This document shows positions 10,818 through 23,500 of a DNA stretch of 64,000 bases, one piece after another. A model generated the notes under the pieces. The model was given only the letters and a program-made list of their open reading frames with translations, did not search any database and was not told the origin of the DNA. Positions within the stretch are counted from its first letter, which is position 1, and each line of letters starts with the position of its first letter. Made by a program: the position numbers and the translations under genes. The stretch is from Ceraceosorus guamensis. Lineage: Eukaryota; Basidiomycota; Exobasidiomycetes; Ceraceosorales; Ceraceosoraceae. The stretch covers positions 309,665-373,664 of the forward strand of contig NW_020290004.1 of NCBI RefSeq assembly GCF_003144195.1, read 5' to 3'.

Positions 10818-13800
10818 CTACTTGGAGAAGCTCTCTGTTCTTTTGTGCTCGCTCAGCCGTCTATCGTCGTGCTCGGAGGTGGACTTCGAGCTCTGTTTAC
10901 GACTCCGTACGCTGGCAAGACTGGACACTCTGCTGCGAATTCGATCTGCAAACCCCTTTATTTTGGGCGAGGAATTTGCAGAGGTAGAGGCGCTTTTGAC
11001 GCTATCGACAGACTGCTCGCCGACACCGAGCCTAACGCTGAACTCGCTGCCCGTGTAGCTAGCATCGCTTGTTGTCCTCGAGCTTCCAGCCTCACTACCA
11101 CTGCGACTATGACTAGGACTAGAATCAGCGCTCAGACTAGCGCCTCGAGCGGGTATAGCTCCTTCGCCCAACTCTGCTGGCCTGCGAGGTCCCTTGGACC
11201 TCCTGTGCTTCTTCTTCCGTCTAGTGTGCTTCTCTCCACTCGTAATAGGTCCGACCGCGCTTTGTTGTAGACTCCTATCTTCCGCATGTTGCTGCGCGTG
11301 CAAGGTCGAAGTGGGGAACGGCACGTGTGGCACCTCCGCAACAGGAGTGCGCTCGCTCTCCGCCAAGCTAAGGGGCGGAGCTAGGCCTGATTGCTCAGCT
11401 GTCGGATTCTCAGACAAGAATTCCTTTGAAGTATCAGCAGTGGGTGTCTGGACACTCTCCTGAGCAGTTGGTGGACGCAATGTATCCCTAGTCTCCAAAG
11501 GCGGTCGCGCTGCGAGCGGTAAATTGTCGTCCTGCGCCGCCATTCCAGAGCGCGATGCGTGTCCTATTGGCTCAGGAGAGGTCAACGCTTCGCCGTTGCC
11601 CTCAGCGTCCATGGCAAGCGCAGACAGCAGAGACTCTTTTCGAGCTGAGCCTGACTCTGATAGTTCGTCGGCGCCAAGGCTGTAAGCTGCGGAAAGGTCC
11701 GAGCCCAGATGCTCTCCCTGATCAGCAGACCCTGTCGACGCTCCATGCCAATCTTTTGGCGAGCTGTCGTCTAAGTCACCGGCCGAGGTCGCCAGCGTAG
11801 AAGCGCTACCTCGCATTTGCACCGCGTCACTTGACGTGATAGACCGGGTTTGACTGTCGGAGCTGCTTAGTTCGCTCCGAGCATATGCCGAGGGCTCTAA
11901 AGGTTGCGTGCTACCATGATGGGCAAGGATGCTTTCCGCACGAGCAGGAGCTTGGCCATCAAAGATCTCATGAGCAGCGTTTGTTGGAACCACAATGCCA
12001 GAGATGGAGTCTTGCTGGTCTTCCATCTGCTGCGCAGCTTGAAGCTTGTCTTGCGAGGATGATGACACCTGGGCCAGCTCTTGATGTGCGTCAATTTCCG
12101 TTGCGTGACCGCCCTTTGCGTCTCCATCCGCCGACTCCGACGCGGTAGCCGTCGCGGCATGACGATTGCCACCGTCCCCCGCCTCGTTTCCTCTAGTCTT
12201 GTTCTCGAGACCTGAATGATCCCCGGCTGCTCTAGCCAACTCATGCAGCGAAGGATGAGCTATCTGGGTCAAAGGCTTTTCTGATTGCCGATTCGAGTCA
12301 GCTGACGATGTCGTGTGTGCCATTTGATCGGCGTGTATGAAGCTCTTCTCAGCTGCCTCAGCATTCTGACGAGCTGAAGGCAGATCAAGAGTGTTTGCAG
12401 TGGATTTCTCAATGCCCAAGCTTTCTACCAAAGTCTGTTGAACCGGCAGCGCGCCCTGCGCCGGATCGAGATGGCCGTTGGGCTGGTCGATGCACAAGTC
12501 AGGACCTGAGTGCTGCTCTGGTAGGTGGTCGCGAGCGTGCCGATCCTCATCCAGCTGTGTTGATTCGCGGAAACTACGCAAAGACGGCCCGCTGGCCTGG
12601 GAACAACCAGGGCCATGAGCCTGACCGTTTGACAACTTGTGGTCAAAGTGCACTCTGCATGGTTCCAGATGGTCTGTATTGTCTTCTTCTAGGTCTCGAG
12701 CACGGGCGGTTGCTAGTCCGCCTACTTGGGCTGACGGCGCAGCAGGAACTTCAGGGTCTTCTCGATCATGTTGATGCGTAGTCAAGTCAGACAAGCTGGC
12801 GCCTCGCTGGGGAATTTGCGCTGGCTGCTGTTCACCATACAAAGCTGGTGCGCCCTCTCTCTTCGGCAACAAAACTCTTGCCCCTGCTTCTGCACGAGTC
12901 GGTTCGAGCGTCTCGAGCTTGCCGTCAGGTCGCAAGAAGTTGGCGAGACCTTGCGTTAATCCTGTGGACAGGCCAAGCATGGGCGATACTAAAGTGCGAC
13001 AACTGCTTGCGCCGAGATCTGGACCAAAGGGGATGCACAGCCCGTCGAAGGATACTCTCATGTCCGGCACATGGTACTTCGCCGCGCTTCGAGAGGTCAA
13101 CGATGTTTGAGTGCTTGAAGAGCAAGTCTGCACCATCCAGCCCACAGCTGGAAGGAGGGTTGAAACCGGTCTGGTCTTATGGAGTTGGGGCCAAGCAGGC
13201 AAGTCGCTCCGCAAGCGAGGCAGCCCGTCTGGATTGAGCACCGAGTCATCCGCCGTCAAACTGTCCCAATGCTGCAACCACCACCTTTGCTCCTCCACTT
13301 CCACTTCCGCCTGTTCCGCTGCTTGTTTCGCGCCAGCCAAAGTAGGCTCCTGTACCATCGCATCAGACAAGTGTGGGTCGTGCTTTTTCTCGCTTTGCTG
13401 GTGCAAAGGTAGCCTCGAGCGATGTTCCCTTAGACCAGCTACAAACGAAAGCAGGGCTTGATCAGTAGAGTGATGTTCCAGTCCATGTGCCAGGTCAGTC
13501 AGCAGGGCCAATTCTAATCGAGGGCCATCTTGCTCGCCCTCCGCATTCAGTGCTGCTACACGAAGCGATTCCTCGACTGCTTGAGCAAGACTGTAGTGAC
13601 TGATGTGTCGCCTAGGGCTTAAAGAATCGATCACCAGCACGCGAGCACCTTTCAACTTGGATCTCGTGCTTGGCGGTATCGACGAGACGTCGCTGATGTA
13701 AGCTAATGAGCCAATCCTAAATCCAAGGCAAGGGAACGAAGCGCCTTCGGACGTCAGTCCATGCTCCACGAGCAAAGGCTCTATGAGGAGCGCTTTGCCT

Positions 13801-14603
13801 GAGACATCCTGGATAGGGCCTTTGCCAGCGTCGATCTCGAAGGGCCGAGCAGGATCGATGAGATGAAACTTGAGAGCTCCTACGGAGCCACTGCCTGCCG
13901 CAAGAGGAGATCCAGCATGAGACCGCACCCTCTCGCCACAAATACCCAGCTGATCATACTCACCAGTCGCCTTGCTTTCGTCCACGAGATAAGGAAACGT
14001 ATTCTGAACTCCTTCAAACGCCTCCTGTGTACAGTACACATCGATCTGTTGCTGTATTGCCCCTCTCATCGTCCACGCCCTGAGCGAGTCTAGTCCCAGC
14101 ATTGCATCCGCATGAGCATGAGTCAGGAGCAAGGCAGTTATTCGCCTTTGCTTGTGCTGTCTAAACGCGTTCAGCGCCGATTCGTAGAATGTCGGTCCGC
14201 AGTCGATGAGGATGACGCTGAGAATGGAGAGGCGCGAAGACCATCATCAGCGTCGATGCGTGCAAAGCTGGCCAAAGAGCTGCACGAATGCTTTTGCTAC
14301 TCACTGCTCCACCCCGTCCAGCCCAGCGCCAATCACCATGGCAGAGCAGCAGCCCCTTCGATTCTTGCTACCCGGTCTGATCGCATCCGCACAAGCCTCG
14401 CATCGTTTTCTTCCTTGCGCTTTGGGCAGCACGCAAGGAGCAGCAGGAATCTGACCAGATGTGCCCGTGCCCAAGAAGACGACTTTGCGAATCCATGGGT
14501 CGATCAGAGGGGCGTGAACCAGCGACTCGCTTGTGGGAGCTGCCACGTCGTCTCCTAGATCTTGCCGTGGCGTGCTAGGACCAGCCCGACCCGGACTCGC
14601 CAT
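10818..14603 (-). CDS. PhnP-like metallo-beta-lactamase hydrolase with long disordered tail
   Basis: Exons 14603-14305, 14217-13964 and 13894-10818 give 1,209 residues. The N-terminal third is a metallo-hydrolase: VVFLGTGTSGQIP, a Cys motif CEACADA, KNRRGCCSAMV, then LIDCGPTFY and the metal-binding LLLTHAHADAMLGLD (HxHxDA in place of HxHxDH, as is common in this family), later IGSLAYISDVSSIP and LVIDSL. This is the fungal family related to bacterial PhnP cyclic phosphodiesterases; its natural substrate in fungi is not established. The remaining 800 or so residues are disordered and Ser/Glu/His-rich, with a basic patch RRKKKHRRSKG and an Arg/Ser-rich end, far longer than the roughly 300-residue core. 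The 69-nt intron 13963-13895 has no stop and keeps frame if retained. An in-frame upstream ATG extends the N-terminus to 14825, but 14603 looks more natural. Confidence 0.75.
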
Positions 14604-16213
14604 GATTGCAAAGCGAGATTTCCTATTATTGACACCTTGTTGGGCTACGACCATTCCGCTCCAAAGTGGTTGAGAAGAGGGAGGGGAAACGAGACACGTC
14701 CTCTGGGTGATGTTTGTTTGTTTGCGCCAGACGCTGATGAGACAATGGCGACTCTCTGCGGTCTGAGCAAATTGGCGACGGGCTCTGATGTCGATGTCGA
14801 TGTCGATCCAAGGGTGTCCCAGCACGGAGCGATCGGGCCTAAAGCAGCATGATCACATGCTTACCTCAACCTGATCCTCTCCGCAGGGGTAGGAAATCAT
14901 TCAGGTTGGATGTAGAGGGCCATGCAGCGACGAGCAAAGTACGGGTGCTGGTAGCCTGGTGACTAAGGATGCACGAAAATTTGATTATTCGTGGTTTGCG
15001 TGCACGATCCATGCACGTTGCTTGTGCTGCCTCGCGCGCACAGACGGTTCTTCCGATCATTAGGTCAGCGGCAGAGGCAGGCTATCGCCATGATCAAGGA
15101 TTCATGCGGATTGTGAATCAAGAATCATCACGGATTTGAATGTCGATGCTCTCGATGTGTGATTCTCCGCTGGGACACGATCGACGAACGTCATGCTATT
15201 CTTGATTATTCACATTTTGATTTTTGATTCAGAAATTCGAATTCTTGATTCTACAATCGTGAAACACGAATCACGTGAAGTGTGACTCCGCAATCCATCT
15301 CAATTCGATGCAAGACCAATCACATTCATATCGGCATACACCATTTACTAATGGTTGTGATTCTTGGTCTTGATCGTTGATGCCGTGACGGTGATTGAAG
15401 ATTTGTCGTAGCCAGATTGAAAGTCATCCTGACTCGCACCTCGATTGATCTCGATTTTGATCTTCACTTGCGCTTATCCAGCCAATCAGGACACGCCCCG
15501 AACTAACACTTGATCATTGCTGCCTCTGCATGACTTTCTTCTCTGAGAGTCTCCTATGCTTCCCTCACCCGGCCTGCTCCTCTCCTTTCTGAATCAGGTC
15601 GTGTGCCTCGGATGTAGAGCTGACATCAGCAGCGAAGCGCTCTGAGCCCAAAAGCTCGACAGCGCCAAAGCGCGGCAAGCTCACCTCCACACGATACGCG
15701 GTTGTGCTGATGGAGCTCTTTGCAAGAATGTTCCAGACTCTCACCCCCATATATCAGCTGACGCGCGAGCGGCTCGCCGGGCTGGCCGACTTATTGGGCG
15801 CGGCGCCCGCCATGGCCGCGCGAGCGAAAGGCCGATCAGGCCGTGCGTGCGGTAAAGTGGCGTGTGCAGGGGAGCAGTCTTCAGTCAGGAGGATTTTCGT
15901 TGCTGCTGACTTATTGCGTGCGGATCTGATTGCTCACCTCGCGCGACTCACGATTCGTGACTCACGACTGCTGCTGCCGCTGGGATGCGTGCGAATTTGA
16001 TTTTGATTTTGATTGGCTGCGTGCAGCCCTGCCTGGCCTCTGCTGGTGCAGGGTGTCGCGAGTCACATAGCGTAGGATCTTTCCTTTGCTCGCTCTATTG
16101 TCTGACTGTAGTTTTCAACCTCACCACCAGCATCAAAGGCACAAGCGTGGTCAGAGGCATCACAAACTCAACCACCTCCCACATCAGTACAGATCATCAC
16201 TTGCGACGCCACA
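14604..16213. other. Divergent spacer between the hydrolase and ISU1 genes
   Basis: About 1.6 kb without a supported gene. It contains a (GATGTC)-type hexamer run near 14788-14808. About 15070-15480 is AT-richer and packed with GATT words. A perfect TCACGTGA palindrome lies at 15271-15278, and copies of the CACGAATC/GATTCGTG word lie at 15262-15280 and 15945-15970. It should contain both divergent promoters. Confidence 0.5.
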
Positions 16214-16959
16214 ATGTTGAACGCAGCAAGAACAATGCTCCCCAGAGCAGCCTCTACACTCACCGCTTCTGGCAGTGTTGGCCGATCTGTGGCTCCCAGC
16301 GTAGCTCGCGCAGCTGCTATCACAACCTCATTCGGGCAAGCACAGCGGCGGGGTTACCACGAAAAGGTAATCGATCACTACGAGAACCCCAGAAATGTGA
16401 GTGGTGCGAGTGTCTATGATTGTGGTGGCAACTCGAGCGATTCTGGATGGCAAAGGCAGATGCGCCACAGCAAGCGCACGAGCACTTTAGCTGACACCGG
16501 CACTCGACGTTTGGCACGTAGGTCGGTTCATTCGCAAAGGGGGATGACATTGGAATCGGATTGGTCGGTGCGCCAGCATGCGGGGATGTGATGAAATTGA
16601 GCATCAAGGTGTCCGAGTCCGGCATCATTGAGGATGTTCGTTTCAAGACGTTCGGTTGCGGATCGGCCATCGCATCCTCTTCTCTGGTCACTGAAAAGTT
16701 GAAGGGTCTGACATTGGAGGAAGCAGGTCGGATTCGCAACACTGAGATCGCCCAAGAGTTGAGCTTGCCACCCGTCAAGCTGCACTGCTCCATGCTGGCC
16801 GAGGATGCGGTCAAGGCTGCTGTGAGAGATTACAAGTCGAAGAGGGATCAGGCTATCGCTCAGGGTCAAAAGCCAAAGACTGGCCACATCGATGTCTCTC
16901 AATCCGTCACCACGGGTCAAACCACCGCCACTGCCAATGTAGACAGCGGCTTCAAGTAA
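16214..16959 (+). CDS. ISU1: Mitochondrial iron-sulfur cluster assembly scaffold ISU1 (IscU family)
   Basis: Two exons (16214-16396 and 16522-16959, phase 0) give 206 residues. The first 45 or so residues are Arg/Ala/Ser-rich with no acidic residues, a mitochondrial targeting sequence, and end near RRGYHEKVIDHYENPRNV, where mature IscU proteins begin. The three cluster-binding cysteines are present in GAPACGD, FGCGSAIA and KLHCSM, as is the LPPVKLHC loop recognised by the Hsp70 chaperone in this family. The protein builds new [2Fe-2S] clusters with the cysteine desulfurase Nfs1 and passes them on through the chaperone system. The C-terminus has an extra Gly/Thr-rich tail of about 30 residues. 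The intron splits Asn-Val immediately before the VGSFAKGDD segment. Confidence 0.95.
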
Positions 16960-18213
16960 ATGTACGGCTCTGCATTGAGACGCAGCCATTCACACCGCAT
17001 GTCTCGTGCATTGGAACTGGCCCAGAGAAGGCAAACGACATCTTTCGACTCGGCACACAAAACCCCAAGCCCTCGCTACTTTCTGTCCGGCACTACCAGG
17101 CGATGTAAAACCAAGAAAATTTGAGAAACCCTTCTCTTCTTCTCCCCCACTCCTTTCCTCCCGCGCGGCTATGCGCGCCAGTCACGATTTACGATCATTC
17201 GAAATGAGATGCTAGGTTCCACAAGTCACCGATTCGGGCTACACTCTCTTTTGAGTCTAAAGCTCGGTTGTCCCATCGAGACTAGCGCGGTTCGCCTTGA
17301 CATGCCCTGCTCTCAGTGGCCGTTGGTAGTTCCAGTGAGGCCAGACGCTGCCTCTCTATGGTCATTGCAAAGCAGATCCGTTGAGCGAATTGCTGGGCAT
17401 AGGCTCAGAAGTCAATGCTTTGCTCTGCACTTCATACTCGTCCTTGGCACGACCTGCAGCAGATCTGCGGGGCCATGCCACACGCACGGAATTTCTGTCT
17501 GACGCGGACGAGACGTCGAATTTGCTTTGGGTCTATGGGGCAGCTCCCAAAAAGATCATTCGAGCACTCGAGCCTCGCTCAAACGCTCATCTCCTTCGCA
17601 CACCTTTCTCCAGTAACGATCCACCTGTTCGAGCGAACAATTCCATTGCTTCGCTTCGCGGGCAGGCTTACGGCTCAACAAGCCGCATCTCGTACATCCA
17701 TGCACGTTCGCCAAACATGCCTTTGGACGACGAGAAGGGGGGTAAGGGCAAAGAAAGAGGTTGGCCTTGGTCTTTTCAGCATGGCGAAAGGGGGAGCGTG
17801 CCCCTTGCTTCTTCTCCTGCTCGATCTGCATTGCTCGAGCTATTCACGATGTCGGGACAAGCCTCGGACAAAATCTCGATTGACCGGGCTCTCTCTCTAA
17901 GAAGCCCTCTCCCTGCATTGCAAGAGTCGATAAAGAACAGGGTAGTCGGTGCTCCAGTGCACTCCTCACAGGCCTCACAGCACGTCCGCCCTGAGAGGTG
18001 CAGAATCTTTGTACTCATCATCGAGCACGTCAAGCGCACTACAAAGCAATCTGCTCGTGAATGGAATCGTCATTAAATGAGGACAAGTCTATAAGAGCTT
18101 TCGTGTCGTTTCAATTTTGAATGTCAACAGCCTAGAGGGGCGGGTGAGTGGAACGATGTGATGTTACAAGGCGTCGTTTCGACGTGTGGGGAGCATGGCG
18201 TGAAAGCTAACTT
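16960..18213. other. Convergent spacer after ISU1
   Basis: About 1.25 kb between the ISU1 stop and the transporter stop. The longest ORF (17381-18076, 231 codons) has a composition like the other noise ORFs and no recognisable family. The spacer is long for a tail-to-tail pair, so a small or non-coding gene cannot be excluded. Confidence 0.4.
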
Positions 18214-20500
18214 TCATCTCAGCTTGCCTTCGAGTTCTGCAAGCTTGGACTGATGCTGAGGATGACGATGCTGGCTAGCGACGATCTGATCCTGCTCAGG
18301 GCTGGGTTGAGGATTGAGCTTCCTCTCGCTCAGGAAGTACTGCTGCAGGCCGGATCCGTTGGTGTTTGCCAAAAAGTCCTGCTGCTGCACAGACAAGTCA
18401 TTCTCGCCCTCCTTTTGCGTGCTCTCAAACACTCTTCTCATCTCGTGAATCTTTTGCTGAGCGTCCAGCTCCGCATCGTAGGCTAGGTGTCGCTTCAGCA
18501 CCACGCGCTCGTAAAGCGACAAATGTCGAGGATGCACGGCTACCCCGTGGTACTCGTGCGCCTTGCCAGCGAGCACAAAGGACCAGTATCGGTCTTGCTC
18601 GTCCAGCGCCAACCCAGTGGTGTCTGGGATGAACACCATGGTGAGGATCCACGCAGCCAAGGAGAAGGCTGCGACGATGATGAACTTGGCTGAGTTGCTG
18701 TCGATGTAGGAGTACGCCACTGCGGGGATCATAGCTCCAAGCTTGCCCGACGCAGCTGACACACCGTGCGCAGTCGATCGGATCATGGTGGGGTACTGCA
18801 GGGAATCGGCCATGATCTCTGCGGTCAGAACGAGGTGCACGGCAGTCCAAGTCAGCAGAAAGCACACTCACAACTTCAGCAGCGAGCAAGAAAGAGGTAG
18901 TGTTGGGGCCAAATTGGGTAAAGAAGCCGCTGAGGAGATAAATAGCCTGGAAAGCCTTGAGACCAGCACCTGGCGTAGTGAGCTGGGGATATGCCGCAGC
19001 GCAGACGGTGAAGATGATGAAGAGCATAGCCAGACCATTTGCCTGCATCCACTTGCGACCGTACATCCTGTGGTCGATGACCAGAGCGGCGAGATAGTAG
19101 CCGACTAGAGATACGCCAATGTTGAGCAGCGAGTAGAGCCATGTCAGCTTGAGGTTGCTGGGACTGCCAGTGATCAGGCCGATAAAGACACCCGAGAAGA
19201 GCTTGCTACCGTAGAACGCAACGTCGTTGGCAAGCCATACAATGGCCGTGCCGACGATGCGGTGCCAGTAGTGACTCCATGCCAGCTTCAGCGAAGCGGC
19301 TGAATAGCCAGACGTGCCGCTCTTGTCGCCCGCCTTCTTCTTTGCTTCGGCAAGACGCTTGTCCTGAGTAAAGTCCATCTTGTAGTAGCGGTGGTACGCA
19401 AGCCACAGGGTAGGCACGGAGACGATGGCGAACTGTACCCTAAAAGTCCACTGCGCAGAAGCCTTGCTAAACGGTGGTTCCAGAGAGCCGTGATGGAAGA
19501 CGAGTAGAAGGAGAATCAAAAGCGTCTGGTTGACGAATTGACCCCATCCTTGCATGGTAAAGGCCAGAGCTGTCTTTCTGCCTCTGTGCATGCGATCTGC
19601 CGCACCAGCACCGCGGCCGGAGCTAGCTTCCATAGCGCGGGTAGCAGTGACGGGGTATTCACCACCTACACCAAAACCGTAAAAGAAGAGAAGAATTGCC
19701 CAGCAGATGACCCATCCGTTGAGCGTCGTTCCCCACATGGCCGTGAGACCGATGGAAAAGATGGTGAGGACGACGGCATCTTGCACCATTCCGAACTTGC
19801 GGCTGATCCAATCGCCCTCCACACCGACGCAGATCTGACCAATGATGATACCGGCAATTTCCAAGGGTTCGATGGCGCTGGTCCAGTACTTGTTGCACAC
19901 TCGATGCGTGCTGAAGCACTCGGGCCACACGGCCTTGAACAGCGGTTGAAGATTTCCGACGCTGAAAAGCACCCAACCTTCGACGAATAGACCCATACCG
20001 GTGATGACGTAGTTGGAAAAGTACGCTCGGATAGGACTCAGAGGGTCAGCCTTGAACATGCGTCCGATCTCTGAAAGCTCCCTCTTGGCCTCCTTGTTCG
20101 AGACTTCGTTGACAAAGGCCGACTTTTGTGACCATGGGAGCGAAGCCCAGTACACCTTGTCTGCATTGTAGCAGTCGGCCGGGTAGAGAAGAGCATCGAG
20201 AGCGCTGGATGCAGACCCGTCCAGAGACCCAGCAGCGCCCCATGCGCTCTCCTTTCCTGGCGCAGGTGCATGGTAGCCAGAACCAGTGTTGAAGGAGGGT
20301 GGGGATGCGGAAGAGGCCGTCGAACGGCTAGAGCCTTTCTCTTGCTCGACTAGGGAAGAGCGAGAGATTCAATGTCAGCCAAGTTGACGCGGCTCGGGCG
20401 GCCAGCACCAGCACCGCGGAGGTTCGAGTGCGTGCATGGATGGCCCGGCGTCGCGCCATGCGGCCTAATCGACCCGCACCCACTCACTCTGGTCAGTCAT
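18214..20500 (-). CDS. MFS transporter, phosphate/organophosphate:H+ symporter type
   Basis: Three exons (20500-20488, 20349-18872, 18816-18214) give 697 residues. The first exon encodes only MTDQ plus one base; it joins an open frame ahead of DALLYPADCYNADKVYWASL. The core has about 12 hydrophobic segments, with the family-typical FYGFGVGGEYPVTATRAME in the first half, a central loop rich in Lys and Asp after about helix 6, and STAHGVSAASGKLGAMIPA in the second half, the conserved H-G-x-SAASGK segment of phosphate (PHS) transporters. The pattern fits plasma-membrane uptake of phosphate or a glycerophospho-compound. GGEYP in place of GGDYP leans away from classic Pho84, so the substrate is uncertain. 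A long hydrophilic tail follows, rich in Gln and His. A TATA box lies about 80 bp upstream of the ATG. Confidence 0.82.
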
Positions 20501-20576
20501 CTTCGATCCAGATGCCTTGCCTTGAGGTCCTCGATTGGTGGCGCTGAGTGCAAGAAAGGTGATCGCGTACGACAGT

Positions 20577-20584
20577 CTATATAG
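20577..20584 (-). promoter_or_regulatory. TATA box of the MFS transporter gene
   Basis: The palindromic word CTATATAG lies about 77-84 bp upstream of the transporter start codon (20500, minus strand). This is a usual place for a TATA element ahead of a regulated gene. Confidence 0.45.
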
Positions 20585-23500
20585 AGGTTGCTCGCTCGCG
20601 TGACCAGCTCTCTGCGCTGCGAACGGAGGAGCGGGAGGTCTCCAGAGATTTTTGACGCTAGAACGACGTCGGAGATTGAATACCGTTGAACGGACGCGCG
20701 CCTGCTTGCAGCTGTCGTTTAAAGGATACGGCAGGAGAGCCGACGTGCGAGGACGTCGAGATGGATTCGAGTACTGCCAGAGCGAGAGTGTGGGCTGTGA
20801 TGGACGATCTGAATGAGCGAAGAAAGAAAGTCGAGAGGGAGAGCAAAGGAACGAAGCAGGCCGGTCAGAATTGGACTCGCGGCGCTCTTGCTTGCCCACT
20901 CACTGTCACTGTGCACTCACACACACACACACACGCTACCGCTGATCTGAAGCAACTGATCCAAAGGCCTGGGTTTGGCAATTTTCGGCTGCGAGGTCGC
21001 GAGGCTAGCGTCCTGCAAAAGAGCTGCAAGGCGTGCAGAGGGGGAAACTGGACCGAAGCACGCCGCTTGCTGCTGACGTCGCGCGGTCCGTCGGTCGAGA
21101 TGAAAAGACGCGTGCGGTCAAACGTACGACACTTTGCCGCAAGCAGCAGCAGCATGGCAGGAGGCAGCGAGCGGCAGCAGCAGGTGTGAAGCCGGGGTGG
21201 AAGATGAGGAGGAGGTAGGTGTACGGTGTGAGAGCGAGAAAGGGCGGAGGAGCGTCAGCGAGTGCCGAAGTTGAGAGGAAGACGCTCTCGACCGGCGGCT
21301 ACACCACGCTCTGCGTCTAGCTAGTCAAGCGCGAATGGACGCCAACAGCGGAGCGTCACAGTACGTGCCACTAGCCAGCAGACCTTTGCGGATCTGCCGA
21401 TGAACGCAGCACGCGGTAGAGCTGGCTACTCACGAGATGCGATGCGATGCGCTTGAAACACAGTGAAGCGCGAAAGGTGAAGCAAGAAGAGCTGTGGTTG
21501 AGCGCGCTCTCGCACTCGCACTTGCGGATTGTTGTTCGGAAGCGCTGGCCAGCAGTCGTGTCCGGTTGGGGCAAGTTCAGCGTTGGTGGATTGTAGTCGT
21601 CGTTCCCGATGAGGGAGCAAGGGAAAGCCTTTGCACAAGGATAGCCGCAGGTCGACGTGTGGGTGGCGACGGGCATGCAACAATCGTGAATTCATCTGTG
21701 CGATCTTATAGGGATGCCTATACACCCAAGGCCATGACCGATTCCCTTGCCAACACCCACGACTGAGATGGCTGCCGTCAAGCTGACAGCCTGCGCGGTG
21801 CTCGATCCTCACGGCTTACGCCATGGAGTTTGCCGGCGGCAGGTCGAAGGAAGGCAGACAGGCAAGTCCTCATCATGAATGCGCACGTCGGACCGCACCG
21901 CGTGTGCGCACATATAGCGCCAGTACGCCCGTGTGCATCTCTCACAGCAGCCAGTCACGAGTCACGACTCACGAGTGCATTCATCTGTTCCGCTTCACAG
22001 CGCCTAATCTCGCAATCATGACTGATCAAGTACGCACCTCGACAGCAATTGCTCACCCATACTCGCGACTCCCGCACACGACAATTCAATTGCTGCGCCG
22101 CCAATAGCATCAGGTCCTCATCATCCGCTTGACCGACCAGGTACGCCAACGAATGACGGATGAAGACCCGTTCGGGTCGCATCACGCCTACACTGGTGCA
22201 CCTTCTCATCCACGCCATTCATGAGAGACTCTGAAGCATCGCCCTCCCGGTCTCTCGCTTCCGAGCCAAGACTTATGCCTGCCGAGACAGCTCGTGTGTC
22301 GCTTGCTGCTGCTGTCGTCAGCGAAGTATGTATGACGACAATGGCCGGCGGTGCAGGGACTGCTGGCTAGATCGATCGCGGTCTGCAAGGGCACTACATC
22401 CGTACGGCCATTCATTCGCTTTTCTCGTTCCTGTGCCTGTCCTCCCACCGCTTTGGTACGGACAAACTCCGACCAAGGAAGGTCGTCCATGTCAATTCTT
22501 GCAGTACACTCCGGGCTGGTCAGTGGCAAAGAGGGAGAGATGCCTCGAGCGCGTTGAGCGTTGAGCAGAGAGAGGATTTTGATCGATGATTGGCGAGCGG
22601 GTTTAGTTGCAGGAGAACGTGCCCTCGTGCGTCGGTTTGAACGCCGCCAGCCGCGCGCCGCCGCGCCGCCGGGTGCTCTGCGCAAAAGATTGTCCGCGCC
22701 TCGCGCCCCGAGCACCTCGAGGTCCTCGCAACCAGCAGCAAGCCCAACAAAAAGCAAAAGTATCAACAAGGCTTCTTTCTTCGCGTCACCCTGATGACCA
22801 GCTGTGGCTGTCCCCAATCAGCTCATGGGAAAAATTTTGCCAGTCTGAGGGTTTCCCAGCTGCGCCTGGCCCAGGTGGTGCAGTACAGACGGCCGAAGCT
22901 GACCCGATCTCGCCGGGCCGATCACACGTACCTCGTGCGACAACGGCAATACGCAGAAGCTCAGCCGCTTGGCAGTTGCATTCTGACAATCGAGCAAAAG
23001 CTTACATTCGCGGGTGACGAGTCGAAAGCAGCTGCTGAGCTCGACAGCACTAGCCGTCAGCCGAGATGGTACGCAACCAGCGTCATAAGTCCACGTGCGC
23101 TTTAGAGCTCGATCACGGTCGGGAGGGGTACTTTGACGCCCAGAAAGCGCCAGAGAGAGGTCACCAGCGTACCTATATATTCACAGCTGGGTGCGCATCC
23201 TGACAGGCCGCTCAAACCGATCGAAGCAGCGCGTCTGAATGAATGACCGCCGGATCCAACGTCAACGTTGCTGACATCCACATTCACGTCGGCGGGATGC
23301 AGGGTCTCTCTCTTCGACGATCTGATATGCATCGTTGACGGTCGCAAAGGTGCGCATCTATTGCTGTCTTGCCACCTCATTGAAACGAGGCGCAATGCGG
23401 AACGCTGCGCACGCGTCACTCACACGTTTGGCATTTCTGAGCCAAAAAGGCAACGTGCGCAGCTGACTTTCGTGGATGCATGCCGCGAGCGTCGGAGCAG

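Noticed and set aside
17381-18076. A 231-codon plus-strand ORF after ISU1
   Set aside because: No family, no splice context, and noise ORFs of about 200 codons are common in this GC-rich sequence. A real orphan gene cannot be excluded.
22206-22817. A 203-codon minus-strand ORF
   Set aside because: Arg/Ala-rich, without domain or consistent neighbouring exons. It overlaps better-looking short plus-strand fragments.
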